Shown in pieces: positions 1 through 7,960 of a DNA stretch of 64,000 bases. How positions within the stretch are numbered: position 1 is the first letter of the stretch; each line of letters starts with the position of its first letter. The notes beneath the pieces were generated by a model that did not search any database, was not told the origin of the DNA, and saw only the letters and a list, made by a program, of their open reading frames with translations. Location: NCBI GenBank assembly GCA_016906335.1, contig JADEYG010000001.1:930001-994000 (forward strand), given 5' to 3'. This stretch comes from Novakomyces olei (taxonomy: Eukaryota > Ascomycota > Novakomycetes > Novakomycetales > Novakomycetaceae). A program made the translations under genes and the position numbers.

Positions 1-136
1 CAATTGAGCTCTCTAGTCTCTACTGACTCGTCATTGGCCTTATTCCAATTACACTTTAACCACATTCTAACTAAACTAGGAGCGACACCCCACCCATCAC
101 TCCGGCCAATCCCTCCCCCTTTGACGGGAAGGTACT

Positions 137-3100
137 ATGGTTGCTGCGGCCTCGCATGCTTTCTCCCTAAACCAAAAAACGCCTGGGTCGATCTCGTCCT
201 CCAGCTCTGACAATTCCTCAGACCTCTTTGACCGGGTGAGCGATTCGACGCAGGACTCGCTGCCTGATAGCGAGGCAGACGTGTTTCCAGCGGCGCCCGT
301 CTACGAGTATGAAAACACACCAGACAACCACTCATGGGCGGGTGCACTCCCACGCAAGCAAGGCTTGTACGATCCCGAGTATGAGAAGGATGCGTGTGGT
401 GTAGGCTTCACCTGCCACATTAAAGGCCAAAGTACGCACAAGATTGTGACGGATGCCCGCTCGCTGCTGTGCAATATGACCCACCGTGGAGCCGTTGGTG
501 CAGATACACGTGACGGAGACGGAGCCGGAGTCATGACGGGAATGCCGCACGGCTTTATGCACCGAGAATTCGAGCAGCATCTGGGCGTATCGCTGCCGGC
601 GGATGGGCAGTATGCCATCGGCAACATCTTTTTCTCGCCCGACGAGGACGTGTTTACGGAAAGCAAGGCCACTTTTAACTCTATCGCCGAGTCGCTTGAC
701 CTCAAAGTCTTGGGGTGGCGTACAGTGCCGACAGACAACTCTATCCTGGGCCCGGCAGCTCTTTCGCGAGAGCCAATCATCCTGCAGCCGGCGGTAGTGC
801 TGGCCACTGGCGACTTTGACGAGCTGCGGTTCGAGAGGCAGCTGTACCTGCTGCGCAAGCGGGCAACGCACAAGATTGGACTGCCAAACTGGTTCTATAT
901 CTGCTCGCTGAGCAACAAGAATATCGTCTACAAGGGCCAACTGGCGCCAGTGCAGGTGTACAACTATTTCCACGACCTGAACAATGCACACTACTGCTCA
1001 CACTTTGCACTAGTGCACTCTCGGTTCTCGACAAACACGTTTCCCTCGTGGGACCGAGCGCAGCCGATGCGCTGGGCAGCGCATAACGGCGAGATCAATA
1101 CTCTGCGGGGCAACAAGAACTGGATGAGGGCGAGGGAAGGGCTGCTCAAGTCTCGCGTCTTTGGCTCTGACCTGGATTCGCTGTACCCCATCATTGAGGA
1201 AGGCGGGTCTGATTCAGCGGCGTTTGATAATGTGCTGGAGCTGCTCGTGATCAATGGCGTCATGAGTCTGCCCGAGGCCGTAATGCTGCTCGTTCCCGAA
1301 GCGTGGCAGGACAATGCGCATATGGACCCGCAAAAGGCCGCCTTTTACGAGTGGGCAGCGTGCCTCATGGAGCCGTGGGACGGCCCGGCGCTGTTTACCT
1401 TCTCCGACGGCCGATACTGTGGAGCCAATTTGGATCGCAATGGTCTACGGCCCTGCCGGTACTATGTCTCGTCGGACGATATTATGATTTGTGCGTCCGA
1501 GGTGGGCACGATCCTGATTGAGCCGAGCAAAGTGATCGCTAAAGGCCGTCTGCAGCCGGGCAAGATGCTGCTCGTGGATACAGTGGAAGGCAGGATTGTC
1601 GACGATACGGAGCTCAAGATGCGGATCGCTACCCGCTTTGATTTCCGGTCGTGGCTGGATGCGAAAATGCTGTCACTGCCACGGATCCACAGTAGACTGG
1701 TGGCTCGCAATAGGGACCTTTTCGCTTCAAAATTGGACTCGGTAGCTGTCGCCGACGACCGGCGGCTGCTGGCGTTTGGGTACACGTTTGAGCAGCTCAG
1801 TATCCTGCTCGGCCCGATGGCGGCCGAGGGCAAAGAGTCGCTGGGCAGTATGGGCAACGACGGCCCATTGGCGTGTATTGCGCCTCAGCCGCGGCTGACG
1901 TACGACTATTTCCGGCAGCTGTTTGCACAGGTAACGAACCCGCCCATCGATCCGATCCGGGAGAGTATAGTAATGTCGCTCGACTGCTACGTCGGCCCGC
2001 AGGGCAATCTGCTCGAGATGGATCCCTCACAGTGCGATCGGCTTTTGCTTCCGTCGCCTATTCTGTCGCTCGACGAGCTGACTTCGCTGCAAAACATGCA
2101 GCGGATCCACCAGCAATGGTCCGTGTCGAGTGTAGACATTACCTTTGCCAAGGCAGATGGAGAAGGTGGCTATATTGCCCGACTGGACAGTGTCTGCCAA
2201 AGCGTCCAGGAGGCAATCAGCAACGGCATCCAGATCGTCGTCCTCTCTGACAGAGCCGCCGGACCGGAACGAGTGCCTATTTCTGCACTGATTGCGTGTG
2301 GCGCAGTACACCACCATCTCGTGCGCAGCAAACTGCGCAGCCGAATTGCCTTGGTAGTGGAAACGGCAGAGGCCAGGGAAGTGCACCATTTCTGTGTGCT
2401 CCTGGGCTACGGTGCGGATGCCGTGTGCCCCTACCTTGCGCTCGAGACAGTGCTCAAACTGCAGAGGGAGAATGCCCTCAAAGGCAGTCCCTCTCCAGAG
2501 CAGGCAGTGCGTAATTTCCAAAAGGCCGTGGATGGAGGCATCCTCAAAGTCATGTCCAAGATGGGCATTTCCACACTGCAGTCGTACAAGGGCGCCCAAA
2601 TCTTTGAGGCCCTTGGCATTGACGACAGTGTAGTCGAGCGCTGCTTTGTCGGCACTGCCTCGAGAGTAAGAGGCGCCACTTTTGAGTGGCTCGCGAAGGA
2701 CGCAATTGCCTTTCACGAGCGAGGCTGGCCTTCCAGATCCACTGTAAATGTGTCGGGACTACCCGAGTCGGGCGAGTACCACTGGCGAGACGGTGGCGAT
2801 CGGCACGTAAACGAGCCCGGCAGTATCGCGAGCCTGCAAGACGCAGTCCGGAGCCAAAACGAAAAGGCCTTTGCTGCCTACTCGCAGTCGTCGTACGACT
2901 CTATCCGGCACTGTACGCTTCGTGGCCTCGTCGAGTTTGATTTCGACAACTCTGTGCCAGTGCCGTTGGAGCAGGTAGAGCCCTGGACAGAGATTGTAAG
3001 GCGGTTCTGCACCGGCGCCATGTCGTACGGGTCCATCTCGCTCGAGTCGCACTCGACACTGGCGCTGGCTATGAACAGACTGGGAGGCAAATCCAATACT

Positions 3101-6100
3101 GGCGAAGGCGGAGAGGACGCTGAGCGGTCAGAGCGGCTGCCGAACGGCGACAGTATGCGCTCCGCTATCAAGCAGGTGGCCTCTGGCCGCTTTGGCGTGA
3201 CGAGCAACTACCTCGCCGACTCGGACGAGCTGCAGATCAAGATGGCGCAGGGCGCAAAGCCGGGCGAAGGCGGTGAGCTGCCGGGGCATAAAGTGTCGCA
3301 GAGTATCGCCCGCACTCGGCATTCTACCGCCGGAGTCGGCCTCATTTCTCCTCCGCCTCACCACGATATTTACTCGATCGAGGACCTGAAGCAGCTCATC
3401 TACGACCTGAAATGCGCCTCGCCAAGGTCCCGTGTTTCTGTGAAATTAGTGTCTGAAGTGGGTGTAGGCATTGTCGCTTCTGGCGTGGCAAAGGCAAAAG
3501 CCGACCATATCCTTGTCGCCGGCCACGATGGCGGCACTGGCGCCAGCCGGTGGACGGGGATCAAGTATGCCGGGCTGCCGTGGGAGTTGGGCATTGCCGA
3601 GACGCACCAGACGCTTGTGCTCAACGATCTTCGTGGCCGAGTAACACTGCAGACAGACGGCCAGTTGAGGACGGGAAGGGACGTGGCCATTGCCTGCCTT
3701 TTAGGCGCCGAAGAATGGGGGTTTGCTACTGCGCCACTAGTGGCCATGGGCTGTATCTATATGCGCAAGTGCCACCTTGGCTCCTGCCCCGTCGGGATTG
3801 CCACTCAGGATCCAGAGCTGAGACGCAAATTTGTTGGCCAGCCGGAGCATGTTGTAAACTTTTTTTACTATGTCGCGGAAGAGCTGAGGCAGGTGATGGC
3901 GCGGTTAGGGTTTAGGACGGTGAACGAGATGGTGGGCAGGGCGGACAAGCTGTACGTTGCCGACAGCCACAGGTCTGCGAAAACCCTAAACCTAGACCTG
4001 TCGCCGATCCTGACGCCCGCGTTTACGCTGCGGCCGGGCGCGGCCACGTACAATGTCCGCAAGCAGGACCACCGCCTGTATACGCGGCTCGACAACAAGC
4101 TCGTGGACGAGGCCGAGGCCACGTTTGAGCGCGGTATTCCGACACGGATCGACTGCGAGATTGTCAACACGGACCGCGCCTTTGGCACGACCCTGTCGAA
4201 TCGGATATCCCGAAAGTTCGGAGAAGCCGGACTGCCGGACGGCAGCATCCATGTCCGAGTCGTCGGCAGTGCCGGCCAGTCCTTTGGCGCCTTTTTAGCG
4301 CCCGGCGTGACGCTTGAGCTCGAGGGCGATGCCAACGACTATGTCGGCAAAGGCCTTTCCGGCGGCCGACTCGTCATCTTTCCTCCACGAGCTTCGCCGT
4401 TCAAGTCGGAGGAGAATATCATCGTCGGCAACGTGTGCCTCTACGGCGCCACGAGCGGCCATTGTTTCTTCCGTGGCGTTGCGGCAGAACGGTTCTGTGT
4501 CCGCAACTCTGGAGCGACTGCCGTCGTCGAGGGAGTCGGCGATCACGGCTGCGAGTACATGACGGGCGGCCGTGTCGTTGTCCTCGGCTCTACCGGCCGC
4601 AATTTTGCGGCCGGCATGTCGGGCGGCATTGCCTACATCTTTGACTATATGCAGACGTTTGCCTCGAGAGCTAATACGGAGAGCGTCGAGCTGGGGCCGG
4701 TAACGGACCCGCACGAGATTGCCTTTCTCCGAGGGCTCATAGAGGATCATCGGCAGTATACGGGCTCAGAGATTGCTCAGCGCATCCTTGACGATTTCGG
4801 GCACTATCTCCGCCGCTTTGTGCGGGTAATGCCGGTCGATTATAAGCGGGTGCTGGAGGAGGAGGCAGCCAGAGCGGCCGAGTTGAAAAAGTCGGCCAGC
4901 ACTGTTAATCTGCTGACCAAAAGAGAGTTGAAGCAGAAGGAAGGAGGACAAGGAAAACAGGAAGGAAAAGGAAAACAAGGAGGAAAAGGAGGACAAGAAA
5001 AACAAGGAGGACAAGGAGGACAAGAAGAACCGCTGCTGGACGTGGAGGACGCGGTGGTGGACGGCGAGGCAGAAGAAAGACGGGCACGAGTGCTCGACAA
5101 AGTACGGGGGTTCATGAAGTATACTCGCAAGAGCGAAAAGTACCGCAGTGCACGGACGCGTACACGAGACTGGTCAGAGCTTTCTGCTCGGCTCAGCGAG
5201 GACGAGCTGCAGCTGCAGACTGCTCGGTGTATGGACTGCGGAGTGCCGTTTTGCCAGAGCGACAGCGGCTGCCCGATCTCTAATGTAATCCCCAAATGGA
5301 ACGAATTGGTCTTCCGAGGCGAATGGCAGTCGGCCCTGGACAGACTGCACATGACGAACCCGTTCCCCGAGTTTACGGGCCGAGTCTGCCCGGCGCCGTG
5401 TGAAGGCGCCTGTGTGCTCGGCATCAACGAGCTGCCGGTCGGGATAAAGTCGGTAGAGTGTGCTATTATCGACCGCGGCTTTGCCGAAGGATGGGTCGTG
5501 CCGCGGCCGCCACAGGAGCGGACGGGCCGGAGTATCGGCATCGTCGGCTCCGGGCCGGCCGGTCTGGCCTGTGCGGAAGCGCTGAACCGTGCGGGGCATA
5601 GTGTCACAATCTACGACCGCTCTGACCGGGCCGGCGGGCTGCTCATGTACGGAATCCCGAACATGAAGCTCGACAAGCGGATAGTCCAGCGGCGCATCGA
5701 TCTGCTCTCCGCTGAAGGCATTTCTTTTTCTTTGCGGTGCTCTGTCGGCACAGACGTGAGCCTGCCGCAGCTCGTCAAAGAGCATGACGCAGTAGTCCTG
5801 GCGGCCGGGTCGACGGTGCCGAGGGACCTTGCGATTCCCGGCCGCGGCCTGGCGAATGTCATTTTCGCAATGCAGTTTTTGCACGGCAACACGCAGTCGC
5901 TGCTGGACAGCGAGCACGCTGACGGCGCTTATATTAGCGCTCGAGGCAAACGCGTCATTGTCATCGGCGGCGGCGATACCGGCAACGACTGCCTCGGCAC
6001 GTCGGTGCGCCACGGCGCCGAGAGCGTTGTCAATTTCGAGCTGCTGCCTCAGCCGCCCGCCGCTAGAGCTTCGGATAACCCGTGGCCGCAGTTCCCTCGG

Positions 6101-6616
6101 GTTTTCCGAGTGGACTATGGCCACGCCGAGTGCCAGGCGCACTATAACCGCGACCCGCGCGAGTACTGTATCATGTCCAAGTCGTTTGCCGGCGACAGCG
6201 ACGGCAATGTCTGTGGGATAAACACGTGCCGTGTCGAGTGGACGCGCAACGACAAGGGCCAGTGGAGTATGGCCGAGATTGCGGGGTCAGACGAGTTCTT
6301 TCCCGCTGACCTTGTCATCCTGGCAATGGGGTTCCTCGGGCCGGAAGAGCATGTCGCCGCCGGGCTTGAGATCAAGAAGGACGCACGGTCCAATGTTCAG
6401 ACGCCGAGGGGGTCCTACCGCTCCAGCGTGCCGGGCGTCTACGCTGCAGGCGACTGCCGCCGAGGGCAGTCGCTCGTTGTTTGGGGGATCCAGGAGGGAC
6501 GGCAGTGCGCCCGCCAGGTCGACCAGGATCTCATGCACAATACCATCCTCCCTGGGCCAGGTGGTATTATCCAGCGGTCCTACAACTATTGCGACATTGA
6601 GCCGGCAAAGGCTTGA
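137..6616 (+). CDS. GLT1: NADH-dependent glutamate synthase (GOGAT), fused large and small domains
   Basis: Intronless, 2159 aa. It makes two glutamates from glutamine and 2-oxoglutarate using NADH, working with glutamine synthetase in ammonium assimilation. Order of domains: a propeptide-like N-terminus, a class II amidotransferase domain whose nucleophile is probably Cys87 (motif DACGVGF), the central and FMN-binding synthase domains, a GXGXG-rich domain (about 1400-1550), then a small-subunit-like half. That half has the iron-sulfur cysteines (CMDCGVPFC, CPAPCEGAC) and dinucleotide-binding glycines (GSGPAGLACAE, GGGDTGND). The fused layout and length match fungal and plant NADH-GOGAT. The linker between halves (about 1598-1650) is a low-complexity Gly/Lys/Gln run, which looks like a local repeat expansion. 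Position 137 is the first ATG of the frame and lies upstream of the amidotransferase cysteine as expected. The upstream promoter is cut by the window edge. Identification is very secure. Confidence 0.97.
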   Translation: MVAAASHAFSLNQKTPGSISSSSSDNSSDLFDRVSDSTQDSLPDSEADVFPAAPVYEYENTPDNHSWAGALPRKQGLYDPEYEKDACGVGFTCHIKGQSTHKIVTDARSLLCNMTHRGAVGADTRDGDGAGVMTGMPHGFMHREFEQHLGVSLPADGQYAIGNIFFSPDEDVFTESKATFNSIAESLDLKVLGWRTVPTDNSILGPAALSREPIILQPAVVLATGDFDELRFERQLYLLRKRATHKIGLPNWFYICSLSNKNIVYKGQLAPVQVYNYFHDLNNAHYCSHFALVHSRFSTNTFPSWDRAQPMRWAAHNGEINTLRGNKNWMRAREGLLKSRVFGSDLDSLYPIIEEGGSDSAAFDNVLELLVINGVMSLPEAVMLLVPEAWQDNAHMDPQKAAFYEWAACLMEPWDGPALFTFSDGRYCGANLDRNGLRPCRYYVSSDDIMICASEVGTILIEPSKVIAKGRLQPGKMLLVDTVEGRIVDDTELKMRIATRFDFRSWLDAKMLSLPRIHSRLVARNRDLFASKLDSVAVADDRRLLAFGYTFEQLSILLGPMAAEGKESLGSMGNDGPLACIAPQPRLTYDYFRQLFAQVTNPPIDPIRESIVMSLDCYVGPQGNLLEMDPSQCDRLLLPSPILSLDELTSLQNMQRIHQQWSVSSVDITFAKADGEGGYIARLDSVCQSVQEAISNGIQIVVLSDRAAGPERVPISALIACGAVHHHLVRSKLRSRIALVVETAEAREVHHFCVLLGYGADAVCPYLALETVLKLQRENALKGSPSPEQAVRNFQKAVDGGILKVMSKMGISTLQSYKGAQIFEALGIDDSVVERCFVGTASRVRGATFEWLAKDAIAFHERGWPSRSTVNVSGLPESGEYHWRDGGDRHVNEPGSIASLQDAVRSQNEKAFAAYSQSSYDSIRHCTLRGLVEFDFDNSVPVPLEQVEPWTEIVRRFCTGAMSYGSISLESHSTLALAMNRLGGKSNTGEGGEDAERSERLPNGDSMRSAIKQVASGRFGVTSNYLADSDELQIKMAQGAKPGEGGELPGHKVSQSIARTRHSTAGVGLISPPPHHDIYSIEDLKQLIYDLKCASPRSRVSVKLVSEVGVGIVASGVAKAKADHILVAGHDGGTGASRWTGIKYAGLPWELGIAETHQTLVLNDLRGRVTLQTDGQLRTGRDVAIACLLGAEEWGFATAPLVAMGCIYMRKCHLGSCPVGIATQDPELRRKFVGQPEHVVNFFYYVAEELRQVMARLGFRTVNEMVGRADKLYVADSHRSAKTLNLDLSPILTPAFTLRPGAATYNVRKQDHRLYTRLDNKLVDEAEATFERGIPTRIDCEIVNTDRAFGTTLSNRISRKFGEAGLPDGSIHVRVVGSAGQSFGAFLAPGVTLELEGDANDYVGKGLSGGRLVIFPPRASPFKSEENIIVGNVCLYGATSGHCFFRGVAAERFCVRNSGATAVVEGVGDHGCEYMTGGRVVVLGSTGRNFAAGMSGGIAYIFDYMQTFASRANTESVELGPVTDPHEIAFLRGLIEDHRQYTGSEIAQRILDDFGHYLRRFVRVMPVDYKRVLEEEAARAAELKKSASTVNLLTKRELKQKEGGQGKQEGKGKQGGKGGQEKQGGQGGQEEPLLDVEDAVVDGEAEERRARVLDKVRGFMKYTRKSEKYRSARTRTRDWSELSARLSEDELQLQTARCMDCGVPFCQSDSGCPISNVIPKWNELVFRGEWQSALDRLHMTNPFPEFTGRVCPAPCEGACVLGINELPVGIKSVECAIIDRGFAEGWVVPRPPQERTGRSIGIVGSGPAGLACAEALNRAGHSVTIYDRSDRAGGLLMYGIPNMKLDKRIVQRRIDLLSAEGISFSLRCSVGTDVSLPQLVKEHDAVVLAAGSTVPRDLAIPGRGLANVIFAMQFLHGNTQSLLDSEHADGAYISARGKRVIVIGGGDTGNDCLGTSVRHGAESVVNFELLPQPPAARASDNPWPQFPRVFRVDYGHAECQAHYNRDPREYCIMSKSFAGDSDGNVCGINTCRVEWTRNDKGQWSMAEIAGSDEFFPADLVILAMGFLGPEEHVAAGLEIKKDARSNVQTPRGSYRSSVPGVYAAGDCRRGQSLVVWGIQEGRQCARQVDQDLMHNTILPGPGGIIQRSYNYCDIEPAKA

Positions 6617-7085
6617 AATGGAGAAGGAGGAGGAGGAGGAGAAGGAGAAGAAAGAGGAGAAAAGAGAAGGAGAAGAAAAGAGAAGGAGAAGAGAGAAGGA
6701 GAAAGAGAAGAAAAGAGAAGGAGAAAAGAGAAGGAGAAGAGAGAGGAAAAAAGAGAAGGAGAAGAGAGAGGAGAAAAGAGAGGAGAAGAGAAGAAAAGAG
6801 AAGGAGAAATGAGAAGGAGAAGAGAAGGAGAAGAGAGAGGAGAAAAGAGAAGGAGAAGAGAGAGGAGAAGAGAGAGGAGAAGAGAGAGGAGAAATGGGAG
6901 AAGAAGGGATGAAGAAAGAAATAAAGGAAGAAATGCAAGAAGAAATGCAAAAAGAAATGCAAAAAAGAAGAAGGGAAGAGAAATGCAAGAATTCAAAAGG
7001 AAGAAGAAGAAATGAAAGAAGAGATGAGAAATGCAAAAAGAATTGCAAAAAAGAAGGAAGAAGGAAAGAAGGGAAGAAGAAATGA
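6617..7085 (+). repeat. Polypurine (GA-rich) tract in the GLT1 3' region
   Basis: Starting right after the GLT1 stop codon, about 470 bases are almost purely purine on the plus strand, built from AGAAGGAGA, AGAGGAGAA and AAATGCAAA-like words. Open frames through it on both strands (Lys/Glu/Arg-rich or Phe/Leu/Ser-rich) are a product of composition, not genes. Homopurine-homopyrimidine mirror-like sequence of this kind can form triplex DNA; that is inference. Confidence 0.9.
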
Positions 7086-7498
7086 ATGAAAAAGGTGAAT
7101 TCATGCTCTTGGCATCAAGAGCTTTCTCTTGTTCTGTTTCTGTGTGCGCGCGTATTTAGTTTATTGTATTTTGCTATTTGGAGGCGCGTTGGCGTATCTA
7201 CTGCGGTTTGTTAGACGGTCTTTCTTTTGGTTTTGCCGTTTGTGTCTGTCGTCAGATATTGCTCTTGTGCAAGCTTTCGTTCAAACAAAGCACAGTGGCG
7301 ATCCACAATCGTTGCACTGGTCTAGTTACCTGATTTATTTGTTAAGATTTATTGTCAAGATTTATTTGTTTCAATAGAAATGTGAAAATTATACCCGCCC
7401 CCCGTAGTGACGAGTAGAATCTCGGCCGTAGAGCCTCGGACAGCGTGTAAAGTGTATACCTCCAAACTGCTGCAGGCGGCCCCGTCGCCTGCATACTA

Positions 7499-7617
7499 CA
7501 AGTCGCTGTTGCGATAATTTATTGTTAACCCTACTGAATTAGGGTTAACCCGTCCGCATATTTGACGCAAGTCGCTGTTGCGTCATTTATTGTTAACCCT
7601 ACTGGATTAGGGTTAAC
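7499..7617. repeat. Two copies of a ~50-bp repeat, each holding a TTAGGGTTAAC palindrome
   Basis: Copies at 7499-7549 and 7568-7617 share CAAGTCGCTGTTGCG, then TTTATTGTTAACCCTACTG, then a match ending in ATTAGGGTTAAC. Each contains perfect 10-bp inverted arms, GTTAACCCTA and TAGGGTTAAC, around a 6-nt centre (CTGAAT or CTGGAT). The TTAGGG core resembles fungal telomere-type and Tbf1-type sites (established knowledge); use as a binding site here is inference. Confidence 0.85.
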
Positions 7618-7721
7618 GGCTGATAAATATAAGATGCAGATGCTAGTCTACCGGCTGCCTTGTCGCCAGTGATATTTTAGTCTTGATCACTCTAGTCGCT
7701 ACAAGTCGTTACACAAATCTA

Positions 7722-7835
7722 CACAAACGATTACAAAATCCTTACAAAATCATTACAAAATCATTACAAAATCATTACAAAATCATTACAAAATCATTAC
7801 AAAATCACTACAAAATCATTACAAAATACATAATC
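7722..7835. repeat. 11-bp tandem repeat (ACAAAATCATT)n
   Basis: About ten near-perfect copies of an 11-bp unit lie in the region between the GLT1 and permease 3' ends. No protein function is indicated. Confidence 0.9.
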
Positions 7836-7960
7836 ATTACACAAATCAAAGCTATTCTCTTCCATGTCTGGCATGGCTCTTCTACGAGAATGCTCTAGTT
7901 TGCAAATAAAGGTACATTTAACCAAATTAAGCATATAATGCACAATAACTCGGCAACGAA

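Larger units (their letters stand above)
7086..7960. other. Intergenic region between the convergent GLT1 and permease genes
   Basis: No convincing gene. It holds a 249-base open frame at 7129-7377 with no recognisable similarity, the duplicated GTTAACCCTA palindrome block (7499-7617), and an 11-bp tandem array (7722-7835). Both flanking genes end here, so it should carry two 3' UTRs. Confidence 0.6.

Noticed and set aside
6567-7104. Several long overlapping open frames on both strands
   Set aside because: They arise from the polypurine tract; their translations are single-class low-complexity runs with no domain.
7129-7377. 82-codon frame after the polypurine tract
   Set aside because: No similarity and no start context of note; it lies between two convergent genes.
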